Below are positions 48,833 through 61,001 of a stretch of DNA of 64,000 nt, in pieces (within the stretch, counting starts at the first letter, position 1; every line of letters starts with the position of its first letter). Position numbers and translations under genes: made by a program. The stretch is taken from contig JAUPTC010000047.1 in assembly GCA_030762895.1 (NCBI GenBank), forward strand, positions 109,804 to 173,803, read 5' to 3'. The notes beneath the pieces are model-generated. The model was given only the letters and a program-made list of their open reading frames with translations. It did no database searches and was not told the origin of the DNA. Source of the DNA: Sophora flavescens. Lineage: Eukaryota; Streptophyta; Magnoliopsida; Fabales; Fabaceae.

Positions 48833-49740
48833 ATGGAGTCACTAATGAAGAAAAATGACGCCAAGAAAATGGAGGATCTTTTCTATTCTAGATGCTATGT
48901 GAAGGACAAGATATGTAGCTTGGTCATTGATAGAAAGGGTTACATCAACCTAGCTAGTACCACCATGGTGCAAAAGTTGGGACTTCCTCTTCTAGAGCAT
49001 CCACAACCGTATGTCATTTGGAGCATCCCGGAGTTTAGTGATTTTGGTGACGTGATGGTGAACAAACAAGTACGAGTGCCTTTCCGGATTGGGAGATATA
49101 AAGATGACGTTTTATGTGATGTGGTGCCCATGGAAACGAAGCACTTGTTGCTTGGGCGTCCATGGAGGATTGAACGACAAGCGAGATATGATGCCGACAA
49201 CGACAAGTACTCATTTGTATTTAATAATCGCAAAATTACTCTTGGACCATTGTCACCAAAACAAGTGTATGAAGATCAAATGTACTTGAAAGGAGAGAGT
49301 GAGAGAAAAAGAATGATTGAGAAAACAATAAAAGAAGAGTGTTTGGTGAATGAGGAAAGCAAAGAAGGAGAAGTAATAAAAAAAGAAAGCCATGAGAAAA
49401 AGGTAGAAGAAAAGGGAATGGAGGAAAACAAACAGAATGAAAAAGACGTTGAGAAAAAGGTGGTGACTGCATATTTTGAAGGGGAAAATAAAAAGAAAAA
49501 AAAATTGAGGCAAAGGTTGAAAGAGGAATTGAGAGTCTTCCTATAAAAGAAAATAAGGTGAAGGGAGCAATGTTGGCAAGGCAGCCTATATATATCTTTC
49601 TATGTAAAGATGCTTGTTTGACTACTAATGCAAACTCTTTGCCTAGAGGTGATGACTCTATTTTGAAGGAAGTTGAAGAAACAATTCCAAGAGAGGTGCC
49701 CCATGGATTCAAAATGGTTGTGTTTGAACCCGGAGGATAA
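48833..49740 (+). pseudogene. Unit 27 protease-derived ORF, one break
   Basis: Open 48833-49546 (237 codons). A nine-A run before TTGAGG shifts frame, and the connector is open 49558-49740. PBS reads TGGCATCAGAGCC. Confidence 0.8.
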
Positions 49741-49796
49741 AGAAGACTCCTTAAGGCAATAAATTCGAGGTCGAATTCTTTTCAAGAGGGAGGGAA

Positions 49797-50615
49797 TGAT
49801 GCAAACCAAGGATGATGTCCAATTTGAGGCCAAATTAATATTTTTGATGAAAATTTTATTTTCATTGTGGTGAACCCGTATGCTTGATTTGGTCCGATCT
49901 CGATCTACGAATCTCCGATTGACGTATTCTTTGGTGCGTTGGAAAGCTTAGGAATTATCTGCAAATCACATCTCCGGCCTCCCGACCAAATTCGGCTTCT
50001 ATCATGGTGAAAAAGGGCTGCAAGTTTAATACGGATTCTTGGACCTTAAATGAGGTCTAGGTTAAGTGGGCTACACGAAGCTTGGTGAATGAGCAAGGCC
50101 CAGTCGGAATGGTGGCTGGCACGTTTTTGAACTTACAAAGGAGAGCAACCTTTGGCTTGCATGCCTAGGTAACTCCTTTAGAAGTTATGGAACCACTTTT
50201 ATTATTTTCTTAAGTAGGATAGTTATGTTCTTTTTAATAACCACTTAGTGGAGAGTTATGTCTAGTTATTAGGAGTTTATGTCATCTTATGATGACCTTT
50301 GGTTTTTATTTCCCTATGCTATATGTACACACCTATTACATGATGAATGATAACTTTGAGTTCAATTTGGATTGATTCCATTTGTGAGAGTGTTTTCTCT
50401 CTTGGGTTCTTCATTGAGCCAACCCTTGTTCTTATCAAGAATCCAAGATTCTTGTGGCGAACATCACCTTGGCTTATCAAATCCCCTTGGACTTGTGGCG
50501 CCTACCTCCCATTTCTCATCTTATCCAATTTTGTATTTCATCTTCTTCCATAATTTTTGTTGTCACTCAAGGATAGATCCGAAAATCTACATGCTCCTTT
50601 TAGGATCATATATCA
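49797..50615 (+). mobile_element. LTR 27, 819 bp, with a T-to-G/A-to-C cluster
   Basis: Bases 50055-50106 carry nine substitutions, six T to G, two A to C and one A to G. The site II-like pair is kept at its core. GCTTAGGAATT lacks one G. Confidence 0.9.
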
Positions 50616-50705
50616 TTTGGTATCAGAGCCATCCTTCCTAGAGTGACTTATGATTTTGTTTTTTCAAATTTTTCCGAAGTTTGAATTTTTCTTAGTGGTT
50701 TCTTC

Positions 50706-51616
50706 ATGGAGTCACTAATGAAGAAAAATGACGCCAAGAAAATGGAGGATCTTTTCTATTCTAGATGCTATGTGAAGGACAAGATATGTAGCTTGGTCAT
50801 TGATAGAAAGGGTTACATCAACCTAGCTAGTACCACCATGGTGCAAAAAGTTGGGACTTCCTCTTCTAGAGCATCCACAACCGTATGTCATTTGGAGCAT
50901 CCCGGAGTTTAGTGATTTTGGTGACGTGATGGTGAACAAACAAGTACGAGTGCCTTTCCGGATTGGGAGATATAAAGATGACGTTTTATGTGATGTGGTG
51001 CCCATGGAAACGAAGCACTTGTTGCTTAGGCGTCCATGGAGGATTGAACGACAAGCTGAGATATGATGCCGACAACGACAAGTACTCATTTGTATTTAAT
51101 AATCGCAAAATTACTCTTGGACCATTGTCACCAAAACAAGTGTATGAAGATCAAATGTACTTGAAAGGAGAGAGTGAGAGAAAAAGAATGATTGAGAAAA
51201 CAATAAAAGAAGAGTGTTTGGTGAATGAGGAAAGCAAAGAAGGAGAAGTAATAAAAAAAGAAAGCCATGAGAAAAAGGTAGAAGAAAAGGGAATGGAGGA
51301 AAACAAACAGAATGAAAAAGACGTTGAGAAAAAGGTGGTGACTGCATTTTTGAAGGGGGAAAATAAAAAACAAAAAAAAATTGAGGCAAAGGTTGAAAGA
51401 GGAATTGAGAGTCTTCCTATAAAAGAAAATAAGGTGAAGGGAGCAATGTTGGCAAGGCAGCCTATATATATCTTTCTATGTAAAGATGCTTGTTTGACTA
51501 CTAATGCAAACTCTTTGCCTAGAGGTGATGACTCTATTTTGAAGGAAGTTGAAGAAACAATTCCAAGAGAGGTGCCCCATGGATTCAAAATGGTTGTGTT
51601 TGAACCCGGAGGATAA
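50706..51616 (+). pseudogene. Unit 28 protease-derived ORF, two or three breaks
   Basis: GTGCAAAAAG stops the first frame at 50912; 50851-51066 continues to GCTGAG; 50963-51616 (217 codons) runs from the middle of the protease through linker and connector without a break. GCTTAGGCG gives LLLRRPW as in unit 13. Confidence 0.76.
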
Positions 51617-51672
51617 AGAAGACTCCTTAAGGCAATAAATTCGAGGTCGAATTCTTTTCAAGAGGGAGGGAA

Positions 51673-52490
51673 TGATGCAAACCAAGGATGATGTCCAATT
51701 TGAGGCCAAATTAATATTTTTGATGAAAATTTTATTTTCATTGTGGTGAACCCGTATGCTTGATTTGGTCCGATCTCGATCTACGAATCTCCGATTGACG
51801 TATTCTTTGGTGCGTTGGAAAGCTTAGGAATTATCTGCAAATCACATCTCCGGCCTCCCGACCAAATTCGGCTTCTATCATGGTGAAAAAGGGCTGCAAG
51901 TTTAATACGGATTCTTGACCTTAAATGAGTTATATGTTAATTGGGCTACACTAAGCTTGATGAATGAGCAAGGCCCATTATGAATGGTGGCCGGCACGTT
52001 TTTGAACTTACAAAGGAGAGCAACCTTTGGCTTGCATGCCTAGGTAACTCCTTTAGAAGTTATGGAACCACTTTTATTATTTTCTTAAGTAGGATAGTTA
52101 TGTTCTTTTAATAACCACTTAGTGGAGAGTTATGTCTAGTTATTAGGAGTTTATGTCATCTTATGATGACCTTTGGTTTTTATTTCCCTATGCTATATGT
52201 ACACACCTATTACATGATGAATGATAACTTTGAGTTCAATTTGGATTGATTCCATTTGTGAGAGTGTTTTCTCTCTTGGGTTCTTCATTGAGCCAACCCT
52301 TGTTCTTATCAAGAATCCAAGATTCTTGTGGCGAACATCACCTTGGCTTATCAAATCCCCTTGGACTTGTGGCGCCTACCTCCCATTTCTCATCTTATCC
52401 AATTTTGTATTTCATCTTCTTCCATAATTTTTGTTGTCACTCAAGGATAGATCCGAAAATCTACATGCTCCTTTTTAGGATCATATATCA
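51673..52490 (+). mobile_element. LTR 28, 818 bp
   Basis: Right-block copy (GACGTATTC, ATCTGCAAATC, CTCCGGCCTCCC) with TTCTTGACC lacking one G and GCTTAGGAATT. Confidence 0.92.
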
Positions 52491-52582
52491 TTTGGTATCA
52501 GAGCCATCCTTCCTAGAGTGACTTATGATTTTGTTTTTTCAAATTTTTTCGGAAGTTTGAATTTTTCTTAGTGGTTTCTTCC

Positions 52583-53488
52583 ATGGAGTCACTAATGAAG
52601 AAAAATGACGCCAAGAAAATGGAGGATCTTTTCTATTCTAGATGCTATGTGAAGGACAAGATATGTAGCTTGGTCATTGATAGAAAGGGTTACATCAACC
52701 TAGCTAGTACCACCATGGTGCAAAAGTTGGGACTTCCTCTTCTAGAGCATCCACAACCGTATGTCATTTGGAGCATCCCGGAGTTTAGTGATTTTGGTGA
52801 CGTGATGGTGAACAAACAAGTACGAGTGCCTTTCCGGATTGGGAGATATAAAGATGACGTTTTATGTGATGTGGTGCCCATGGAAACGAAGCACTAGTTG
52901 CTTTGGCGACCAAGGAGGATTGAACGACAAGCGAGATATGATGCCGACAACGACAAGTACTCATTTGTATTTAATAATCGCAAAATTACTCTTGGACCAT
53001 TGTCACCAAAACAAGTGTATGAAGATCAAATGTACTTGAAAGGAGAGAGTGAGAGAAAAAGAATGATTGAGAAAACAATAAAAGAAGAGTGTTTGGTGAA
53101 TGAGGAAAGCAAAGAAGGAGAAGTAATAAAAAAAGAAAGCCATGAGAAAAAGGTAGAAGAAAAGGGAATGGAGGAAAACAAACAGAATGAAAAAGACGTT
53201 GAGAAAAAGGTGGTGACTGCATTTTTGAGGGGGAAAATAAAAAAAAAAAAATTGAGGCAAAGGTTGAAAGAGGAATTGAGAGTCTTCCTATAAAAGAAAA
53301 TAAGGTGAAGGGAGCAATGTTGGCAAGGCAGCCTATATATATCTTTCTATGTAAAGATGCTTGTTTGACTACTAATGCAAACTCTTTGCCTAGAGGTGAT
53401 GACTCTATTTTGAAGGAAGTTGAAGAAACAATTCCAAGAGAGGGTGCCCCATGGATTCAAAATGGTTGTGTTTGAACCCGGAGGATAA
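52583..53488 (+). pseudogene. Unit 29 protease-derived ORF with an in-frame TAG
   Basis: Four substitutions in 52895-52913 (CACTAGTTGCTTTGGCGACCAAGG) create a TAG at 52895-52897 inside the LLLGRPW region and spoil the motif; the frame reopens 52898-53293. An extra G in GAGAGGGTGCCCC breaks the connector. TTCCATGG has one C more than the usual TTCATGG before the start. The stop is at 53486-53488. Confidence 0.75.
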
Positions 53489-53544
53489 AGAAGACTCCTT
53501 AAGGCAATAAATTCGAGGTCTAATTCTTTTCAAGAGGGAGGGAA

Positions 53545-54362
53545 TGATGCAAACCAAGGACGATGTCCAATTTGAGGCCAAATTAATATTTTTGATGAAA
53601 ATTTTATTTTCATTGTGGTGAACCCGTATGCTTGATTTGGTCCGATCTCGATCTACGAATCTCCGATTGACGCATTCTTTGGTGCGTTGGAAAGCTTAGG
53701 GAATTATCTGCAAATCACATCTCCGGCCTCCCGACCAAATTCGGCTTCTATCATGGTGAAAAAGGGCTGCAAGTTTAATACGGATTCTTGACCTTAAATG
53801 AGTTATATGTTAATTGGGCTACACTAAGCTTGATGAATGAGCAAGGCCCATTATGAATGGTGGCTGGCACGTTTTTGAACTTACAAAGGAGAGCAACCTT
53901 TGGCTTGCATGCCTAGGTAACTCCTTTAGAAGTTATGGAACCACTTTTATTATTTTCTTAAGTAGGATAGTTATGTTCTTTTAATAACCACTTAGTGGAG
54001 AGTTATGTCTAGTTATTAGGAGTTTATGTCATCTTATGATGACCTTTGGTTTTTATTTCCTATGCTATATGTACACACCTATTACATGATGAATGATAAC
54101 TTTGAGTTCAATTTGGATTGATTCCATTTGTGAGAGTGTTTTCTCTCTTGGGTTCTTCATTGAGCCAACCCTTGTTCTTATCAAGAATCCAAGATTCTTG
54201 TGGCGAACATCACCTTGGCTTATCAAATCCCCTTGGACTTGTGGCGCCTACCTCCCATTTCTCATCTTATCCAATTTTGTATTTCATCTTCTTCCATAAT
54301 TTTTGTTGTCACTCAAGGATAGATCCGGAAAATCTACATGCTCCTTTTAGGATCATATATCA
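53545..54362 (+). mobile_element. LTR 29, 818 bp
   Basis: GACGCATTC, ATCTGCAAATC, CTCCGGCCTCCC; an extra G in GATCCGGAAAATC; TATTTCCTATG short by one C. Confidence 0.92.
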
Positions 54363-54454
54363 TTTGGCATCAGAGCCATCCTTCCTAGAGTGACTTATGA
54401 TTTTGTTTTTTCAAATTTTTTCGGAAGTTTGAATTTTTCTTAGTGGTTTCTTCC

Positions 54455-55362
54455 ATGGAGTCACTAATGAAGAAAAATGACGCCAAGAAAATGGAGGATC
54501 TTTTCTATTCTAGATGCTATGTGAAGGACAAGATATGTAGCTTGGTCATTGATAGAAAGGGTTACATCAACCTAGCTAGTACCACCATGGTGCAAAAGTT
54601 GGGACTTCCCCTTCTAGAGCATCCACAACCGTATGTCATTTGGAGCATCCCGGAGTTTAGTGATTTTGGTGACGTGATGGTGAACAAACAAGTACGAGTG
54701 CCTTTCCGGATTGGGAGATATAAAGATGACGTTTTATGTGATGTGGTGCCCATGGAAACGAAGCACTTGTTGCTTAAGGCCCATGGAGGATTGAACGACA
54801 AGCGAGATATGATGCCGACAACGACAAGTACTCATTTGTATTTAATAATCGCAAAATTACTCTTGGACCATTGTCACCAAAACAAGTGTATGAAGATCAA
54901 ATGTACTTGAAAGGAGAGAGTGAGAGAAAAAGAATGATTGAGAAAACAATAAAAGAAGAGTGTTTGGTGAATGAGGAAAGCAAAGAAGGAGAAGTAATAA
55001 AAAAAGAAAGCCATGAGAAAAAGGTAGAAGAAAAGGGAATGGAGGAAAACAAACAGAATGAAAAAGACGTTGAGAAAAAGGTGGTGACTGCATTTTTTGA
55101 GGGGGAAAATAAAAAGAAAAAAAAATTGAGGCAAAGGTTGAAAGAGGAATTGAGAGTCTTCCTATAAAAGAAAATAAGGTGAAGGGAGCAATGTTGGCAA
55201 GGCAGCCTATATATATCTTTCTATGTAAAGATGCTTGTTTGACTACTAATGCAAACTCTTTGCCTAGAGGTGATGACTCTATTTTGAAGGAAGTTGAAGA
55301 AACAATTCCAAGAGAGGTGCCCCATGGATTCAAAAATGGCTGTGTTTGAACCCGGAGGATAA
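54455..55362 (+). pseudogene. Unit 30 protease-derived ORF, several breaks
   Basis: Open to 54910, but TTGCTTAAGGCCCATGG replaces TTGCTTGGGCGTCCATGG and shifts the frame at the LLLGRPW motif. Tail and linker are open 54871-55167. An extra A in CAAAAATGG and CTTCAGG for CCTTAAGG mark the end region. Confidence 0.73.
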
Positions 55363-55417
55363 AGAAGACTCTTCAGGCAATAAATTCGAGGTCGAATTCT
55401 TTTCAAGAGGGAGGGAA

Positions 55418-56235
55418 TGATGCAAACCAAGGACGATGTCCAATTTGAGGCCAAATTAATATTTTTGATGAAAATTTTATTTTCATTGTGGTGAACCCGT
55501 ATGCTTGATTTGGTCCGATCTCGATCTACGAATCTCCGATTGACGCATTCTTTGGTGCGTTGGAAAGCTTAGGAATTATCTACAAATCACATCTCCAGCC
55601 TCCGACCAAATTCGGCTTCTATCATGGTGAAAAAGGGCTGCAAGTTTAATACGGATTCTTGGACCTTAAATGAGTTATATGTTAATTGGGCTACACTAAG
55701 CTTGATGAATGAGCAAGGCCCATTATGAATGGTGGCCTGGCACGTTTTTGAACTTACAAAGGAGAGCAACCTTTGGCTTGCATGCCTAGGTAACTCCTTT
55801 AGAAGTTATGGAACCACTTTTATTATTTTCTTAAGTAGGATAGTTATGTTCTTTAATAACCACTTAGTGGAGAGTTATGTCTAGTTATTAGGAGTTTATG
55901 TCATCTTATGATGACCTTTGGTTTTTATTTCCTATGCTATATGTACACACCTATTACATGATGAATGATAACTTTGAGTTCAATTTGGATTGATTCCATT
56001 TGTGAGAGTGTTTTCTCTCTTGGGTTCTTCATTGAGCCAACCCTTGTTCTTATCAAGAATCCAAGATTCTTGTGGCGAACATCACCTTGGCTTATCAAAT
56101 CCCCTTGGACTTGTGGCGCCTACCTCCCATTTCTCATCTTATCCAATTTTGTATTTAATCTTATTCTAGAATTTTTTTTGTCACTCAAGGATAGATCCGA
56201 AAAATCTACATGCTCCTTTTTAGGATCATATATCA
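55418..56235 (+). mobile_element. LTR 30, 818 bp
   Basis: CTCCAGCCTCCGACC, GGCCTGGCACG, TTCTTTAATAACC, and an altered stretch TTTAATCTTATTCTAGAATT near 56156 where others have TTTCATCTTCTTCCATAATT. Confidence 0.9.
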
Positions 56236-56237
56236 TT

Positions 56238-56249
56238 TGGCATCGAGCC
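56238..56249 (+). other. Altered PBS of units 31-33
   Basis: TGGCATCGAGCC: the A of the usual TATCAGAG is lost and T is C, so pairing with tRNA-iMet would be interrupted. The same 12 bases follow LTR 31 (from 58106) and LTR 32 (from 59958). Unit 34 has CGGCATCGTGAGCC. Unit 35 again has the canonical TGGTATCAGAGCC (from 63685). Confidence 0.6.
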
Positions 56250-56324
56250 ATCCTTCCTAGAGTGACTTATGATTTTGTTTTTTCAAATTTTTCGGAAGTT
56301 TGAATTTTTCTTAGTGGTTTCTTC

Positions 56325-57230
56325 ATGGAGTCACTAATGAAGAAAAATGACGCCAAGAAAATGGAGGATCTTTTCTATTCTAGATGCTATGTGAAGGACA
56401 AGATATGTAGCTTGGTCATTGATAGAAAGGGTTACATCAACCTAGCTAGTACCACCATGGTGCAAAAGTTGGGACTTCCTCTTCTAGAGCATCCACAACC
56501 GTATGTCATTTGGAGCATCCCGGAGTTTAGTGATTTTGGTGACTTGATGGTGAACAAACAAGTACGAGTGCCTTTCCGGATTGGGAGATATAAAGATGAC
56601 GCTTTATGTGATGTGGTGCCCATGGAAACGAAGCACTTGTTGCTTGGGGCCCATGGAGGATTGAACGATGTTTGAGATATGATGCCGACAACGACAAGTA
56701 CTCATTTGTATTTAATAATCGCAAAATTACTCTTGGACCATTGTCACCAAAACAAGTGTATGAAGATCAAATGTACTTGAAAGGAGAGAGTGAGAGAAAA
56801 AGAATGATTGAGAAAACAATAAAAGAAGAGTGTTTGGTGAATGAGGAAAGCAAAGAAGAAGAAGAAATAAAAAAATAAAGCAATGAGAAAATGGTAGAAG
56901 AAAAGGGAATGGAGGAAAACAAACAGTAATGAAAAAGACGTTGAGAAAAAGGTGGTGACTGCATTTTTTGAAGTGTAAAATAAAAAGAAAAATATTTAGT
57001 CTAAGTTTGAAATATGAATTTAGAGTATTCCTATAAAAGAAAATAAGGTGAAGGGAGCAATGTTGGCAAGGCAGCCTATATATATCTTTCTATGTAAAGA
57101 TGCTTGTTTGACTACTAATGCAAACTCTTTGCCTAGAGGTGATGACTCTATTTTGAAGGAAGTTGAAGAAACAATTCCAAGAGAGGTGCCCCATGGATTC
57201 AAAATGGTTGTGTTTGAACCCGGAGGATAA
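56325..57230 (+). pseudogene. Unit 31 protease-derived ORF, decayed linker
   Basis: Open 56325-56675; TTGGGGCCCATGG and GAACGATGTTTGAG alter the end of the protease. 56672-56878 continues. Bases 56859-57028 hold many changes to A or T (GAAGTGTAAAAT for GAAGGGGAAAAT) that destroy the linker. The connector is intact 57048-57230. Confidence 0.7.
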
Positions 57231-57287
57231 AGAAGACTCCTTTAAGGCAATAAATTCGAGGTCGAATTCTTTTCAAGAGGGAGGGAA

Positions 57288-58103
57288 TGATGCAAACCAA
57301 GGACGATGTCCAATTTGAGGCCAAATTAATATTTTTGATGAAAATTTTATTTTCATTGTGGTGAACCCGTATGCTTGATTTGGTCCGATCTCGATCTACG
57401 AATCTCCGATTGACGTATTCTTTTGGTGCGTTGGAAAGCTTAGGGAATTATCTACAAATCACATCTCCGGCCTCCGACCAAATTCGGCTTCTATCATGGT
57501 GAAAAAGGGCTGCAAGTTTAATACGGATTCTTGGACCTTAAATGAGTTATATGTTAATTGGGCTACACTAAGCTTGATGAATGAGCAAGGCCCATTATGA
57601 ATGGTGGCTCAGACGTTTTTTGAACTTACAAAGGAGAGCAACCTTTGGCTTGCATGCCTAGGTAACTCCTTTAGAAGTTATGGAACCACTTTTATTATTT
57701 TCTTAAGTAGGATAGTTATGTTCTTTTAATAACCACTTAGTGGAGAGTTATGTCTAGTTATTAGGAGTTTATGTCATCTTATGATGACCTTTGGTTTTTA
57801 TTTCCCTATGCTATATGTACACACCTATTACATGATGAATGATAACTTTGAGTTCAATTTGGATTTATTCAATTTGTGAGAGTGTTTTCTTGGGTTATTC
57901 ATTGAGCCAACCCTTGTTCTTATCAAGAATCCAAGATTCTTGTGGCGAACATCACCTTGGCTTATCAAATCCCCTTGGACTTGTGGCGCCTACCTCCCAT
58001 TTCTCATCTTATCCAATTTTGTATTTCATCTTCTTCCATAATTTTTGTTGTCACTCAAGGATAGATCCGAAAATCTACATGCTCCTTTTAGGATCATATA
58101 TCA
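57288..58103 (+). mobile_element. LTR 31, 816 bp
   Basis: TTCTTTTGGTGCG, GGCTCAGACG, GATTTATTCAATTTG, and loss of CTCT in the GTGTTTTCTTGGG stretch. Ends remain normal. Confidence 0.9.
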
Positions 58104-58193
58104 TTTGGCATCGAGCCATCCTTCCTAGAGTGACTTATGATTTTGTTTTTTCAAATTTTTTCCGAAGTTTGAATTTTTCTTAGTGGTTTCTTC

Positions 58194-59097
58194 ATGGAGT
58201 CACTAATGAAGAAAAAATGACGCCAAGAAAATGGAGGATCTTTTCTATTCTAGATGCTATGTGAAGGACAAGATATGTAGCTTGGTCATTGATAGAAAGG
58301 GTTACATCAACCCAGCTAGTACCACCATGGTGCAAAAGTTGGGACTTCCTCTTCTAGAGCATCCACAACCGTATGTCATTTGGAGCATCCCTGAGTTTAG
58401 TGATTTTGGTGACGTGATGGTGAACAAACAAGTACGAGTGCCTTTCCGGATTGGGAGATATAAAGATGACGCTTTATGTGATGTGGTGCCCATGGAAACG
58501 AAGCACTTGTTGCTTGGGCGTCCATGGAGGATTGAACCGACAAGTCGAGATATGATGCCGACAACGACAAGCACTCATTTGTATTTAATAATCGGAAATT
58601 ACTCTTGGACCATTGTCACCAAAACAAGTGTATGAAGATCAAATGTACCTGAAAGGAGAGAGGAGAGAAAAAGAATGATTGAGAAAACAATTAAAGAAGA
58701 GTGTTTGGTGAATGAGGAAAGCAAAGAAGGAGAAGTAATAAAAAAGAAAGCCATGAGAAAAAGGTAGAAGAAAAGGAATGGAGGAAAACAAACGGAATGA
58801 AAAAGACGTGAGAAAAAGGTGGTGACTGTATTTTTGAGGGGGAAAATAAAAAGAAAAAAATTGAGGCAAAGGTTGAAAGAGGAATTGAGAGTCTTCCCAT
58901 AAAAGAAAATAAGGTGAAGGGAGCAATGTTGGCAAGGCAGCCTATATATATCTTTCTATGTAAAGATGCTTGTTTGACTACTAATGCAAACTCTTTGCCT
59001 AGAGGTGATGACTCTATTTTGAAGGAAGTTGAAGAAACAATTCCAAGAGAGGTGCCCCATGGATTCAAAAATGGTTGTGTTTGAACCCCGAGGATAA
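58194..59097 (+). pseudogene. Unit 32 protease-derived ORF, heavily frameshifted
   Basis: An extra A in GAAGAAAAAATGACG separates the usual start from the domain; 58231-58635 reads most of the protease. GAACCGACAAGTCGAG and further single-base losses follow. The connector is recognisable before the TAA at 59095-59097. Confidence 0.68.
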
Positions 59098-59150
59098 AGA
59101 AGACCTTAAGGCAATAAATTCGAGGTCGAATTTTTTCAAGAGGGAGGGAA

Positions 59151-59955
59151 TGATGCAAACCAAGGACGATGTCCAATTTGAGGCCAATATTTTTGATGAA
59201 AATTTTACTTTCACCGCGGGTGAACCCGTATGTTTGATTTGGTCCGATCTCGATCTACGAATCTCCGATTGACGATTCTTTTGGTGCGCTGGAAAGCTTA
59301 GGAATTATCTACAAATCACATCTCAGGCCTCCGACCAAATTCGGCTTTCTATCATGGTGAAAAAGGGCTGCAAGTTTAATAACGGATTCTTGACCTTAAA
59401 ATGAGTTATATGTTAATTGGGCTACACTAAGCTTGATGAATGAGCAAGGCCCATTATGAATGGTGGCGGCACGTTTTTGGAACTTACAAAGGAGAGCAAC
59501 CTTTGGCTTGCATGCCTAGGCAACTCCTTTAGAAGTTATGGAACCACTTTTATTATTTTCAAGTAGGATAGATATGTTCTTTTAATAACCACTTAGTGGA
59601 GAGTTATGTCTAGTTATTAGGAGTTTATGTCATCTTATGATGACCTTTGGTTTTTATTTCCCTATGCTATATGTACACACCTATTACATGATGAATGATA
59701 ACTTTGAGTTCAATTTGGATTGATTCCATTTGTGAGAGTGTTTTCTCTTGGGTTCTTCATTGAGCCAACTCCTTGTTCTTATCAAGAATCCAAGATTCTG
59801 TGGCTAACATCACCTTGGCTTATCAAATCCCCTTGACTGTGGCGCCTACCTCCCATTTCTCATCTTATCCAATTTTGTATTTCATCTTCTTCCATAATTT
59901 TTGTTGCCACCAAAGATAGATCCAAAATCTACATGCTCCTTTTAGGATCATATCA
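59151..59955 (+). mobile_element. LTR 32, 805 bp
   Basis: Shortest LTR. It has a ~5-nt loss in GAGGCCAATATTTTTG and many single-base losses. It keeps a CG-rich TTCACCGCGGGTGAA where other copies have TTCATTGTGGTGAA. Confidence 0.88.
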
Positions 59956-60046
59956 TTTGGCATCGAGCCATCCTTCCTAGAGTGACTTATGATTTTGTTT
60001 TTTTTCAAATTTTTTCGAAGTTTGAATTTTTCTTAGTGGTTTCTTC

Positions 60047-60951
60047 ATGGAGTCACTAATGAAGAAAAATGACGCCAAGAAAATGGAGGATCTTTTTTTC
60101 TATTCTAGATGCATGTGAAGGACAAGATATGTAGCTTGGTCATTGATAGAAAGGGTTACATCAACCTAGCTAGTACCACCATGGTGCAAAAAGTTGGGAC
60201 TTTCTCTTCTAGAGCATCCACAACCGTATGTCATTTGGAGCATCCCCGAGTTTAGTGATTTTGGTGACGGATGGTGAACAAACAAGTACGAGTGCCTTTC
60301 CGGATTGGGAGATATAAAGATGACGTTTACGTGACGTGGTGCCCATGGAAACGAAGCACTTGCTGCTTGGGCGTCCATGGAGGATTGAACCACAAGCTTA
60401 GATATGATGCCGACAACGACAAGTACTCATTTGTATTTAATAATCGAAAATTACTCTTGGACCATTGTCACCAAAACAAGTGTATGAAGATCAAATGTAC
60501 TTGAAAGCGAGAGAGTGAGAGAAAAAGAATGATTGAGAAAACAATTAAAGAAGAGTGTTTGGTGAATGAGGAACAAAGAAGGAGAAGTAATAAAAAAGAA
60601 ACCAAGAGAAAAGGTAGAAGAAAAGGGAATGGAGGAAAAACAAACAGAATGAAAAAAAGACGCTGAGAAAAAGGTGGTGACCTACATTTTTTCGAGGGGG
60701 AAAATAAAAGAAAAAAATTGAGGCAAGGTTAAAAGAGGAATTGAGAGTCTTCCCCATAAAAGAAAGATAGGTAAAAGTGGGAGCAATGTTGGCAAGGCAT
60801 GTATATATATCTTCTACGAAAGATGCTTGTTTGACTACCACCGCAAACTCTTGCCTAGAGATGAACTCAATTTTGAAGGAAATTGAAGAAACAATTCCAA
60901 GAGAGGTGCCCCATGGATTCAAAATGGTTGTGTTTGAAACCCGGAGGATAA
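60047..60951 (+). pseudogene. Unit 33 protease-derived ORF, heavily frameshifted
   Basis: Recognisable along its whole length but with indels every few dozen bases: TCTTTTTTTCTATTC, GATGCATGTG, GACGGATGG, GAACCACAAGCTTAG. The longest protease-frame piece is short; the connector is partly readable 60777-60951. Confidence 0.62.
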
Positions 60952-61001
60952 AGAAGACTTAGGCAATAAATTCGAGGTCAATTTTTTCAAGAGCGAGGGA
61001 A

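Noticed and set aside
59075..59272. 65-codon ORF spanning the end of unit 32 and LTR 32
   Set aside because: It joins the connector end, pol tail and LTR start through local indels in a decayed unit; not seen elsewhere.
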